Shown: positions 1 to 5,790, numbered from the stretch's first letter. The stretch: 6,010 nucleotides of DNA from Dehalococcoidia bacterium (GCA_030745955.1 JASLNQ010000142.1:1-6010), one strand, 5' to 3'. Notes: a model not told the origin generated them from the letters alone. Numbers and translations are program-made.

Positions 1-195
1 CATCGGAACCTGCGTGGCAAGTCTTCGGTGAAGTCGGCGCTCGATTCTGTGCCGGGGGTAGGGCCGAAGCGCCGCAAGGTGCTTATAAGGACGTTTGGGT
101 CGGTGAAGGGCATCCGTGAGGCGACGGAAGAACAGATCGCCGCGGCTCCGGGTATGACGACCAGGGTCGCCAGGCAAATCAAGGACCACCTCTAG
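1..195 (+). CDS. uvrC: UvrABC system protein C, C-terminal fragment
   Basis: These are the last 64 codons of a gene that begins before the window, ending in TAG. UvrC makes the dual incisions on either side of a DNA lesion in nucleotide excision repair, working in the cytoplasm with UvrB after UvrA loading. The visible part is the C-terminal tandem helix-hairpin-helix (HhH2) region that binds DNA. The first hairpin reads DSVPGVGPKRRKVLIRTFGS and the second is in EEQIAAAPGMTTRVARQI. The spacing between them and the termination soon after the second hairpin are typical of UvrC. The nuclease and UvrB-binding domains lie outside. Other HhH2 proteins such as DNA ligase share the fold, but the VPGVGPKRRK...FGS wording and the C-terminal position favour UvrC. 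It is convergent with the next gene. Confidence 0.93.
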   Translation, partial: HRNLRGKSSVKSALDSVPGVGPKRRKVLIRTFGSVKGIREATEEQIAAAPGMTTRVARQIKDHL

Positions 196-232
196 CGACC
201 TCAAAGTGCCCGTGTGAAAGCAGCCGGCGCTC

Positions 233-1054
233 CTACGGGGCTTCTGAGAAATCCCGGGGTGGTGCGGGAGTCGCACGCCCCTCTGCGGCGTCGATGGCGG
301 CGACGAGCTGACGACGGGCCCAGAGCACCGTAAGCACTGCGTCGAGGTTCGCAAGGGTCTCGGGTAGCGATAGCTTGCCATCGGGCAGGCCCAGTTCAAT
401 ACGATCGCCTATGCCCTCTCGATTGTCCGGTATCGGCTGGCCTGTGTCCGCGAATCCGTACACAGGCGGAGGCTCCTCGGAGACGTCAGATAGCCTGCCG
501 GGACCGGTATGACCGATCGCCGATTGCGAATCGGTCTGTTGAGCCTGGAGAATGGCCCTGGGCGAATCGTAGTCAGGAACCGGGGTCGATACGGTCTTCG
601 GCAGGTACGGACGGGCCTCGTTGAATATGCGGTCGATCAGCGCCAGTCTCCGTGCCACTTCGGTCCTGTCGGCACCGGAGAGCTCTTCGAGGAGGACTGC
701 GAGGCGCTCGGAGTCGTAAGGGTCGTCCCCAAGCCTTCCCGCCATCTCGACGAAGATGGATACATTGCGGGCGAGCGACGCCCGTGCATCCTCGCTCTCT
801 TTCGCTGAGAGCGGCGTAACGGCCCGCAAACCGTCCCGTGTGACCCTGACACGGCTCCGGCCTCCTGCAACGCCCCAGAGGCGCAGTGCACCGAGACGGG
901 CCGAAAACGCCCCGCCGCGCTCCGACATCCCGAGCGAGCGTGCCAGTCCTTGCCGCGAGACTTCACCGGCGAATTCGCGCGCGATCTTCTGTCCGAGCTC
1001 GATGCTCTCGACAAGCCCTATTTCCGGGAATGCGTAGTCTCCTAGTTTCGCCAT
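233..1054 (-). CDS. Uncharacterised protein with N-terminal winged-helix-like region
   Basis: This is a 273-residue protein of unknown function. Residues 14-62 look like a helix-turn-helix unit (VESIELGQKIAREFAG, then SRQGLARSLGMSERGGAFSARLGALRLWGV), followed by a short basic wing (RSRVRVTRDGLRAV, 66-79). I recall similar N-termini in unnamed proteins of archaea and bacteria. A second helical segment (about 89-150) is followed by a Pro/Gly/Ser-rich, probably disordered linker (about 153-216). A C-terminal module (217-254, GDRIELGLPDGKLSLPE then helices) completes it. There is no signal peptide or membrane helix. The start was chosen at ATG 1054 because GAGG lies 9 nt upstream. Two earlier in-frame ATGs (1063 and 1108) exist: the first abuts the GAGG and the second extends into sequence unlike the family. 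It is monocistronic and tail to tail with uvrC. DNA binding is inference; the gene itself is well supported by length and composition. Confidence 0.8.
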   Translation of the reverse strand: MAKLGDYAFPEIGLVESIELGQKIAREFAGEVSRQGLARSLGMSERGGAFSARLGALRLWGVAGGRSRVRVTRDGLRAVTPLSAKESEDARASLARNVSIFVEMAGRLGDDPYDSERLAVLLEELSGADRTEVARRLALIDRIFNEARPYLPKTVSTPVPDYDSPRAILQAQQTDSQSAIGHTGPGRLSDVSEEPPPVYGFADTGQPIPDNREGIGDRIELGLPDGKLSLPETLANLDAVLTVLWARRQLVAAIDAAEGRATPAPPRDFSEAP

Positions 1055-1063
1055 GGAACTCAT

Positions 1064-1067
1064 CCTC
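1064..1067 (-). promoter_or_regulatory. Ribosome binding site deciding the start of the winged-helix-like gene
   Basis: On the - strand GAGG precedes ATG 1054 by 9 nt, a workable Shine-Dalgarno distance. The same GAGG directly touches the other candidate ATG at 1063 (spacing zero), which makes that start unlikely. This is why the 273-residue form is preferred to the 276- or 291-residue forms. Confidence 0.55.
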
Positions 1068-1173
1068 AAAGGCTGCGTATGTACGTAAATGTGGCCTTGG
1101 AGGCCCAAAGAAGGCCGTCCGGACGCGGTTTGACAGCCCAGGACCCTTTTATGCCGTGTACCGGCCTGTTTTC

Positions 1174-1197
1174 GGTTTGGTATCCGAGTACCAGACC
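1174..1197. repeat. Inverted repeat / hairpin, 9-bp arms
   Basis: The arms GGTTTGGTA (1174-1182) and TACCAGACC (1189-1197) flank a 6-nt spacer TCCGAG. Eight pairs are Watson-Crick and one is U.G when read as + strand RNA. The inner core TGGTA-N6-TACCA is a perfect palindrome of the kind bound by dimeric repressors. It lies about 120 bp upstream of the leftward winged-helix-like gene, so it could be an operator or an RNA stem. No T-run follows, so it is not a terminator. Confidence 0.5.
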
Positions 1198-1241
1198 AGC
1201 GTAATGCCAGTATTTGCGCTGGTTTTCCAGCACTTACGCTG
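1197..1241. repeat. Bulged inverted repeat / extended hairpin
   Basis: The outer arms CAGCGTAA (1197-1204) and TTACGCTG (1234-1241) are perfect complements. Inside them GCGCTGG (1216-1222) pairs with CCAGCAC (1227-1233), with one C:A mismatch, around a TTTT loop. The right arms are contiguous, while the left arms are separated by 11 unpaired bases. An alternative pairing uses TAATG (1202-1206) with CATTA (1242-1246). It immediately abuts the hairpin at 1174-1197, sharing one base, so the two form a compact structured block of about 70 nt. Confidence 0.5.
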
Positions 1242-1402
1242 CATTATGCGCCGTTATTCCTCCGGATGGCAAGCGCATTGGCAGCGAGTTCTGTGGCTTT
1301 CGCCTTTTTTGCCTGGCTCCAGCTCGCGCAAACTCAACTTTTCCGCCGATTCACGCGGTTTGGACACGATTTCAGTGGGCAATCGTAGTTTGCATTGGGT
1401 AC

Positions 1403-1437
1403 CGGCGCAGTTCGATTTCGTTCTGCGGCGTTTTTTT
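1403..1437 (+). terminator. Rho-independent terminator-like hairpin, rightward
   Basis: The arms CGGCGCAG (1403-1410) and CTGCGGCG (1423-1430) pair with one internal G:G mismatch around a 12-nt loop. Seven T residues (1431-1437) follow the stem directly. This is the standard layout of an intrinsic terminator for + strand transcription. No + strand gene upstream explains it: the nearest gene to the left in this window reads leftward. It may end an unannotated transcript, or be fortuitous. Confidence 0.45.
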
Positions 1438-1814
1438 CAATGCGCAGGTTGACAGAGAGGCCGTGTGCGTGGTTCGAGAGTACTCAACGGCGTAAAACAG
1501 GCCTGGATGCGGCTCTATGTCGATTTTCAATGGCCGTCGCTTGTCCATCACCACAAAAGGATGCAAATCCCGGTAAGCCAGGATCGGATCCGCTCGAGTT
1601 CACTTCAACCTCGATTATCGGGTCGCCAGCCAGGTCGATCCGGCCTGGAACAACGGGATTGGTACGCCTCGTATCAGTGACCTGGTTGACATCGCTACGT
1701 CTGCGCGATTCCCCTCGCGACAACGTGGCTTGGCCCTGTCCCGGCGCAAATGTCTGGACCCTGTTTTTCAAGCCGGAATCGCGTCCGCAGGCCAGGCCCG
1801 TTCACACCCTCGTT

Positions 1815-1852
1815 TGCGCCGCGTATTCATTCAATCAAGCGCGGCGCATTTT
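1815..1852 (+). terminator. Possible terminator: perfect 9-bp GC-rich stem followed by TTTT
   Basis: TGCGCCGCG (1815-1823) and CGCGGCGCA (1840-1848) are perfect reverse complements with a 16-nt AT-rich loop between. The + strand continues with TTTT (1849-1852). The stem is strong, but the loop is long and the T-run short, so the terminator call is weaker than the structure itself. The opposite strand has no T-run after the stem. Confidence 0.4.
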
Positions 1853-1995
1853 GGTTGCAATATTCGGAGTATTTACTGTTGTGTTTTGCATGTAATCCGG
1901 ATGTAAGATAGGGATTTTTGAACTCAAACCATCAGATGAGCGAGTTTTCCGAATATCGGGCAAAGTTCGCCCATCGGTCATGTGAAATCGGACAT

Positions 1996-2047
1996 AATCA
2001 GGCCCGGTGCAGATTCACCTGCACCGGGCCTGATTTACGCCTTTTTT
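1996..2047. terminator. Strong hairpin with perfect 17-bp stem, probable terminator
   Basis: Positions 1996-2012 and 2019-2035 are perfect reverse complements over 17 bp (core CAGGCCCGGTGCAG) with a 6-nt loop ATTCAC. On the + strand a six-T run (2042-2047) comes 6 nt after the stem; on the - strand no T-run follows. The hairpin sits 88 nt beyond the stop of the leftward stomatin gene, the natural place for that operon's 3' end. It may therefore terminate or stabilise that mRNA, or stop rightward transcripts from entering the operon. The structure is certain; its direction of action is not. Confidence 0.6.
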
Positions 2048-2122
2048 CTAAATGGTTTCAGGGTCCGGTCGGGACCTCGAAATCGCCCTGGTCCGGTGGG
2101 TCGAAAACCGGTCGTCCAAAAC

Positions 2123-2965
2123 CTATTCGCTGCCGCCCGTGATACTGCCAATGTTCCCGAGCATCCGGGTCAGCTCTACAGGCAGCACGAACTTTGTCGA
2201 CTCCCCTTCCCCGATGTCCTTCAGCGCTTCGATGTACTGGAGTGTCATTGTGTTGGTGCCGATTCCCTGGGCCACGTCGTGAATCTTCTGGAGTGCCTCG
2301 GCGTTACCCGCCGCCCGGAGCACCGCTGCCTGCTGGTCACCCTCGGCGGCGAGGATCTCGGCCTGTCTGTCGCCCTCAGCCTTCAAGATGGCTGACTGCT
2401 TTTCACCCTCGGCGACCGTGATCGCCGCCTCTCGTGTTCCGTCAGCCTCCAAGACGACTGCTCGACGAACACGCTCTGCTGTCATTTGGCGATTCATTGC
2501 ATCCTGAATGTCCCGTGGTGGATCGATTTCTCGAATCTCGACGTTCGTGACCTTGATGCCCCACCGTTCGGTTTCAGAGTCCAAACGGTTGCGAATTAGC
2601 TCGTTGATCCGATCACGCTGCGACAACACTTCGTCCAGGGGTATGTCACCGATTACTGCACGAAGTGTGGTGGTCGCGAGTCCCACGACAGCAGCCGTGT
2701 AGTTCTCGACTTCAAGAACGGCCCTGGCCGCATTTCCAATGTCGACTCTCAGATAAACGAGAAAGTCGATCTCGATAGGTGCGTTGTCTTTGGTGATATT
2801 CGTCTGTCGGGGAATATCGAGAACAGTCACCCGTGTGTCGATCTTCTGGATCTGGTGGATGATCGGGATCGCGAAAACAATGCCCGGCCCCTTCATCCCT
2901 TCGAATGTACCGAACTTGAACCGTGCAACCCGCTCGTAGTCTCGAACGAAATTAATAAATGCCAT
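2123..2965 (-). CDS. Stomatin/prohibitin-like SPFH domain protein (slipin)
   Basis: This is a 280-residue stomatin family protein, expected at the inner face of the cytoplasmic membrane as an oligomeric scaffold acting with the NfeD protease encoded just upstream. The SPFH domain begins at VRDYERVARFKFGTFEG (7-23) and continues through GPGIVFAIPII, with the conserved Pro at 34. Next come VLDIPRQTNITKDNAPIEID (48-67), TTTLRAVIGDIPLDEVLSQRD (98-118) and WGIKVTNVEIREIDPP (135-150). A coiled coil (about 163-228) contains five 11-residue repeats. The C-terminal FVLPVELTRML (259-269) matches the region that the archaeal NfeD protease cleaves in p-stomatin. Unusually, the N-terminal hydrophobic segment of about 20-25 residues is absent. 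The start is secure: AGGAGG lies 5 nt upstream, and the frame meets a stop at 3014-3016 with no hydrophobic sequence between. It is the second gene of a two-gene operon. Confidence 0.93.
   Translation of the reverse strand: MAFINFVRDYERVARFKFGTFEGMKGPGIVFAIPIIHQIQKIDTRVTVLDIPRQTNITKDNAPIEIDFLVYLRVDIGNAARAVLEVENYTAAVVGLATTTLRAVIGDIPLDEVLSQRDRINELIRNRLDSETERWGIKVTNVEIREIDPPRDIQDAMNRQMTAERVRRAVVLEADGTREAAITVAEGEKQSAILKAEGDRQAEILAAEGDQQAAVLRAAGNAEALQKIHDVAQGIGTNTMTLQYIEALKDIGEGESTKFVLPVELTRMLGNIGSITGGSE
2282..2446 (-). repeat. Five tandem 11-residue (hendecad) repeats in the stomatin coiled coil
   Basis: Residues 174-228 of the SPFH protein divide exactly into five 11-residue units: ADGTREAAITV, AEGEKQSAILK, AEGDRQAEILA, AEGDQQAAVLR and AAGNAEALQKI. 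The A-x-G opening is kept in all five. Such hendecad periodicity favours long, nearly straight or right-handed helical bundles, as in SPFH oligomer walls. The units differ at DNA level, so this is an old protein-level repeat. Confidence 0.85.
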
Positions 2966-2970
2966 CGAAC

Positions 2971-2976
2971 CCTCCT
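2971..2976 (-). promoter_or_regulatory. Strong ribosome binding site for the SPFH gene
   Basis: On the - strand AGGAGG is followed by 5 nt and then ATG 2965. The perfect match settles the start codon, and with it the absence of an N-terminal membrane segment. It lies within the 41-bp gap after the NfeD gene, consistent with independent initiation on a shared transcript. Confidence 0.85.
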
Positions 2977-3006
2977 GCCAGATGCGGCTGCGAACCGACC
3001 GACCTG

Positions 3007-4452
3007 CTAATTGTCACTAGTTGATTCGTCACTCGCCTCTTCGATTTCGGTGTCGGACCCAAAAGGCCTCACCGTCAGATGATTCCCCTCTACCCCAACC
3101 ACTTCTACATTTTCCCCCGCAGCGAGCGACTCTACACCGTCAGGTTCCAGCCCGCCGCTCCAGTACTCGCCGTTCACATGTACCTCGCCAGACGGCGACA
3201 GCGTAGCCGAAACCACCCCCGTCGCGCCTACCAGACTGACCGAAACGACAGGACTCCGGTAGAGCCTGATCCGCGCTGCTTTACGAAGCTCTGAGGCAAA
3301 CCACAACACAAAAGCGCCGATACTCACACCAACCACGGTAAGCAGCCACCTGTTCACCGTCGGATCATCGCCCGGGATGCTCGGACTCCCGAAGAAACCA
3401 ACCAGGAAAAGCCCACCAAGCAGCAGGCAGACCGTTCCTGCGACCCCGAAATATCCGATCCCGGGAGCTGTCGATTCGAGATAGAACAGCAGGAGCGACA
3501 GCGCTATCAGCGAAACCCCGGCCCACGAGAACGGCAGTTGCCCGATCCCGGCCCAGCCGAGAATCAAGAACAACACGCCAAGCGTTCCGGGAACCCACAT
3601 ACCAGGGTTCCACAGTTCGACGATTACGCCGAGACCACCGAGTGAAACCAGCAGAAACGCAATATTCGGACTGGAAATGAACGCCAGCAATCGCTCGAGC
3701 AGAGTCAGATCGATCGTGAGTGTGTCCACTTTCCCGAGATCGAGAACGACTGGATCGCCATCCACCTCGACCTCGTAGCCGTCCAGCTGCACCAGGAGCG
3801 ACGCGTAATCCGCAGCCACGATGTCGGCGACATTCAACTCAACCGCCTCCGTCGCCGAGTAGGCCGCGGCAAACAGCACAGTGTCATCGAGTGCCGAAAC
3901 GTTCCTGCCCCGCGTCTCTGCAATGCTCCGGATGAACGCAGCTGCGTCCTGTGTCGCCTTGCGGCTCAGGGTGTCAGGCAGATCGTTCCCGTCCGAACTC
4001 ACCACAGAGGCTGCGCCGATATTTGTGGTTGGCGCCATCGCCAGGATGTTGGCCGCGGCACCAATGAAAGTCCCGGCGCTTGCGGCCTGAGCGCCCTCAG
4101 GAGCGACGTAGACGGCTACCGGCACCTCGGATACCAACATGGCCTCCACGATGTCCCTGGTGGCGTCCAGGAGCCCGCCAGGCGTGTTTAGCATCAGCAC
4201 GACGAGCTCGGAATCCTTCTCAGCCGCCATATCCAGCCCACGCCGGATGAAACGGGCAGTTACAAAGTCGATCGCGCCATCTAGTCGGATAAGGACAACT
4301 TTTGAGTCCGCTTCGGCGTCAATCCCCTGGGCTGCCACCGTGGGATCGCGGCCGAAGTCCGAGACCAGCCCCCACAGGCCGATCAGCACCGCCAGCGTCG
4401 CTAGCAGCACTCTTGCAGTCCGGGCATAGTCATGGTGCGAACGATCGGCCAC
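3007..4452 (-). CDS. Long-form NfeD family membrane-bound serine protease (ClpP-like)
   Basis: This is a 481-residue protein of the long NfeD class. An N-terminal hydrophobic segment (about 13-30, signal or anchor) precedes a ClpP/crotonase-type protease domain (about 50-225). Visible motifs are VLMLNTPGG (85-93, oxyanion region), QAASAGTFI (122-130) with nucleophile Ser125, and MAPTTNIGAASV (139-150). Lys165 lies in LSRKATQDAAAFIRSIAETRGRN, which closely resembles the region around the catalytic Lys of Pyrococcus PH1510. The 40-residue Ser-Lys spacing matches the 41 there (Ser97/Lys138). Four to five membrane helices follow (about 261-386). A C-terminal NfeD OB-fold (about 405-464, GATGVVSATLSPSGEVHVNG...W...GENVEVVGVEGNHLTV) ends before an acidic tail. 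The family degrades or trims membrane proteins, with stomatin as known partner, which matches the SPFH gene 41 bp downstream. The start is GTG with GGAG 7 nt upstream. There is no truncation or missing active-site residue. Confidence 0.94.
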   Translation of the reverse strand: MADRSHHDYARTARVLLATLAVLIGLWGLVSDFGRDPTVAAQGIDAEADSKVVLIRLDGAIDFVTARFIRRGLDMAAEKDSELVVLMLNTPGGLLDATRDIVEAMLVSEVPVAVYVAPEGAQAASAGTFIGAAANILAMAPTTNIGAASVVSSDGNDLPDTLSRKATQDAAAFIRSIAETRGRNVSALDDTVLFAAAYSATEAVELNVADIVAADYASLLVQLDGYEVEVDGDPVVLDLGKVDTLTIDLTLLERLLAFISSPNIAFLLVSLGGLGVIVELWNPGMWVPGTLGVLFLILGWAGIGQLPFSWAGVSLIALSLLLFYLESTAPGIGYFGVAGTVCLLLGGLFLVGFFGSPSIPGDDPTVNRWLLTVVGVSIGAFVLWFASELRKAARIRLYRSPVVSVSLVGATGVVSATLSPSGEVHVNGEYWSGGLEPDGVESLAAGENVEVVGVEGNHLTVRPFGSDTEIEEASDESTSDN

Positions 4453-4459
4453 AGTTCAA

Positions 4460-4463
4460 CTCC
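4460..4463 (-). promoter_or_regulatory. Ribosome binding site supporting a GTG start for the NfeD gene
   Basis: On the - strand GGAG sits 7 nt before GTG 4452. No ATG lies nearby in frame that would retain the N-terminal hydrophobic segment, so the GTG start is accepted. Confidence 0.65.
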
Positions 4464-4540
4464 GTTGGGGCATTTTATCGAATCCGTGGCAAGATACGGT
4501 TTTTGGTCGGGCAATCGTGCCAAAATACGCCAATCCTCCC

Positions 4541-4549
4541 GGTCCGACC
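4541..4549. promoter_or_regulatory. FadR/GntR-like palindrome, candidate operator
   Basis: GGTCCGACC is a perfect palindrome about a central C. Its core matches the GGTNNGACC core of FadR-type (FCD subfamily GntR) operators, a family that often controls sugar-acid catabolism. It lies 52 bp upstream of the galactonate-dehydratase-like gene. The flanking bases do not extend the symmetry, and a 9-bp match can arise by chance, so this is a suggestion only. No GntR gene is in the window. Confidence 0.25.
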
Positions 4550-4601
4550 GATCTGGAGGCTTAGTAACTCGCCAACTCACAGCACGGGGTGTCGAAACCA
4601 G

Positions 4602-5741
4602 ATGAAAATCACCGAAATCAAGACGTTCCACGCAAGCGACGGACAGAGGAACAACATTTTCCTCGAGATCGAGACCGACGAAGGGATAACCGGTGTCGGA
4701 GAGGCATACTCGATCGGTCCCGACCGCAGCGTCATCTCGATGATCGAAGAGATGAAGCCGTGGTTCGTCGGTCAGGACCCCGGCCGGATCGAATGGCTCA
4801 TCAGGCGCGCCAAGAACACCATGCGCTTCCCGCTTGGCCAGGTCGCATGGTCGGCTATCTCGGGAATCGACCTCGCCCTCTGGGACATCGCCGGCAAGGC
4901 GGCCGGGGTTCCCGTGTACAGCCTGCTCGGTGGGAGGACGCGGGACCGCGTCCGGGTATATCACGGTGTTTACGGTGACTCTCCGGCCGGCCTGGCCGAA
5001 CGAGCGCTAGAGTTGGCGGATGAGGGGTATTCGGCATTCAAGACCAGCCCGTTGCCATCGAACTGGCGCGAAATCCCCTGGCGGCAGGCATTGCGGGCCG
5101 CAGACGAACGCATGGCGGCCATGCGGGAGGCGGTCGGCGACAGTCCCGATCTCGCAGTCGATGTCCATGTCGCGATTCGAGAAACAACGCTTTCGCTCGA
5201 ACTGGCGAGAGTGATTACGCCGTACCGGCTCATGTTCATCGAAGAACCCGCCCGCGCCGAATTCATCGAATCGACAGCGGAGCTGCGGCGCGAGTTCAGA
5301 GTCGCCCTTGCGACGGGTGAGAACCTCTACGGCCTGCACCGGTACACCGAACTGCTAGATGCAGACGCAGTCGACATCATCCAGCCCGACATGCTGTGCT
5401 GCGGCGGCCTCCTCGAGGCCAAGAAGATCGCAGCCGTCGCCGAAGCCCACTATGTGACGGTCGCCCCGCACAACCCGCTCGGCCTGTTATCGACCGCAGC
5501 CGGGGTTCACCATGCGGCGTCGATCAACAACTTCGCAATTCTCGAGTGGCACGGCGATCACAAGAAGAAAAAGTCGGAATTCATCAACGAATCGTGGATC
5601 CCCGTCGACGGCTACTTTGAACTGCCCACCCAGCCCGGTCTCGGAATGACGCTCAATCACGATGCGATAGCCGCGAACCCGGCCGCTCACTGGGACCGGG
5701 GTTTCGCCACTTACGGCGATGGTTCACCGGGATTCCTCTAG
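4602..5741 (+). CDS. Enolase superfamily sugar-acid dehydratase (galactonate/mannonate dehydratase-like)
   Basis: This 379-residue protein of the mandelate racemase/muconate lactonizing enzyme group is a likely cytoplasmic Mg2+-dependent sugar-acid dehydratase. The N-terminal capping domain starts MKITEIKTF and has IETDEGITGVGEAY (23-36). The barrel follows, with ISGIDLALWDIAGKAAGVPVYSLLGG (86-111). Metal ligands by alignment to E. coli galactonate dehydratase are Asp187 (in VDVHV), Glu214 (in FIEEP) and Glu240 (in ATGEN). His189 matches the general acid, Asp263 (IIQPD) with His290 (VAPHNPLG) the general base pair, and Glu315 (LEWHG) the last barrel glutamate. Spacings agree residue for residue. 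There is no MR-type KxK pair on the second strand, only Lys147. The start is ATG 4602; an in-frame extension upstream to 4302 overlaps the divergent NfeD gene and is not homologous. The substrate is unproven: galactonate, mannonate or another aldonate are all possible. Confidence 0.93.
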   Translation: MKITEIKTFHASDGQRNNIFLEIETDEGITGVGEAYSIGPDRSVISMIEEMKPWFVGQDPGRIEWLIRRAKNTMRFPLGQVAWSAISGIDLALWDIAGKAAGVPVYSLLGGRTRDRVRVYHGVYGDSPAGLAERALELADEGYSAFKTSPLPSNWREIPWRQALRAADERMAAMREAVGDSPDLAVDVHVAIRETTLSLELARVITPYRLMFIEEPARAEFIESTAELRREFRVALATGENLYGLHRYTELLDADAVDIIQPDMLCCGGLLEAKKIAAVAEAHYVTVAPHNPLGLLSTAAGVHHAASINNFAILEWHGDHKKKKSEFINESWIPVDGYFELPTQPGLGMTLNHDAIAANPAAHWDRGFATYGDGSPGFL

Positions 5742-5790
5742 GCCAACCTTCTCCGATCTCCATCACAGTAAACAGCGAAGTTGAAAAATA

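Larger units (their letters stand above)
1055..2122. other. Gene-poor region of about 1.07 kb
   Basis: No coding sequence can be supported here on either strand. The open frames present (for example 1395-1895 on + and 1484-1771 on -) overlap one another, are rich in Arg, Ser and Pro as expected of chance translation of GC-rich DNA, and show no domain I recognise. No tRNA or rRNA was seen, and no transposase remnant was recognised. What the stretch does hold is secondary structure: a hairpin pair at 1174-1241 and three terminator-like hairpins at 1403-1437, 1815-1852 and 1996-2047. It must also contain the promoter of the leftward gene starting at 1054. A strongly decayed gene cannot be excluded by eye. 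Confidence 0.6.
4453..4601. promoter_or_regulatory. Divergent promoter region between NfeD and enolase-superfamily genes
   Basis: This 149-bp gap separates divergent start codons and must hold promoters for both directions. On the - strand TAAAAT (4477-4472) resembles a -10 box, but it lies very close to the NfeD start and no good -35 is seen at the usual distance. On the + strand no convincing -35/-10 pair stands out. The + strand Shine-Dalgarno candidate is GGTG (4588-4591), 10 nt before ATG 4602. The region function follows from gene layout; the individual boxes are weak. Confidence 0.5.

Noticed and set aside
1055..1108. 18-residue N-terminal extension of the winged-helix-like protein (ATG 1108 or 1063)
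   Set aside because: GAGG is spaced correctly only for ATG 1054 and touches ATG 1063; the added residues look unlike the rest of the protein.
1130..1135. Perfect TTGACA -35 boxes on + at 1130, 1449 and 1686
   Set aside because: No acceptable -10 hexamer lies 16-18 bp downstream of any of them; the closest, TATGCC after the first, has a 14-bp spacer. They are not called promoters.
1284..1310. GCGA...TCGC followed by a T6 run on +
   Set aside because: The stem is only 4 bp; the T-run alone does not support a terminator.
1123..1406. Short direct repeats ACGCGGTTTG (1123 and 1353) and GTACCGGC (1158 and 1399) hinting at a diverged duplication
   Set aside because: The offsets differ (230 and 241) and the sequence between the repeats does not align well, so chance is as likely.
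1471..1477. GGTTCGA, resembling a tRNA T-loop
   Set aside because: No acceptor, D or anticodon stems can be built around it.
1627..1647. Inverted repeat CCAGG...CCTGG
   Set aside because: It is only 5 bp, has no T-run and no context; common by chance at this GC content.
1395..1895. 166-codon + strand open frame in the gene-poor region
   Set aside because: The composition is that of chance translation, no domain is recognisable, and it overlaps an equally open - strand frame (1484-1771). It also runs through two of the predicted terminator hairpins.
4484..4504. CCGT...ACGG hairpin followed by a T5 run in the divergent promoter region
   Set aside because: A 4-bp stem with an 8-nt loop is too weak for a terminator, and its position upstream of both genes makes termination unlikely.
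4302..4601. 100-residue N-terminal extension of the galactonate-dehydratase-like gene
   Set aside because: It overlaps the start of the divergent NfeD gene, is rich in Arg/Ser/Pro, and has no family homology. The superfamily protein begins at MKITEIKTF, ATG 4602.
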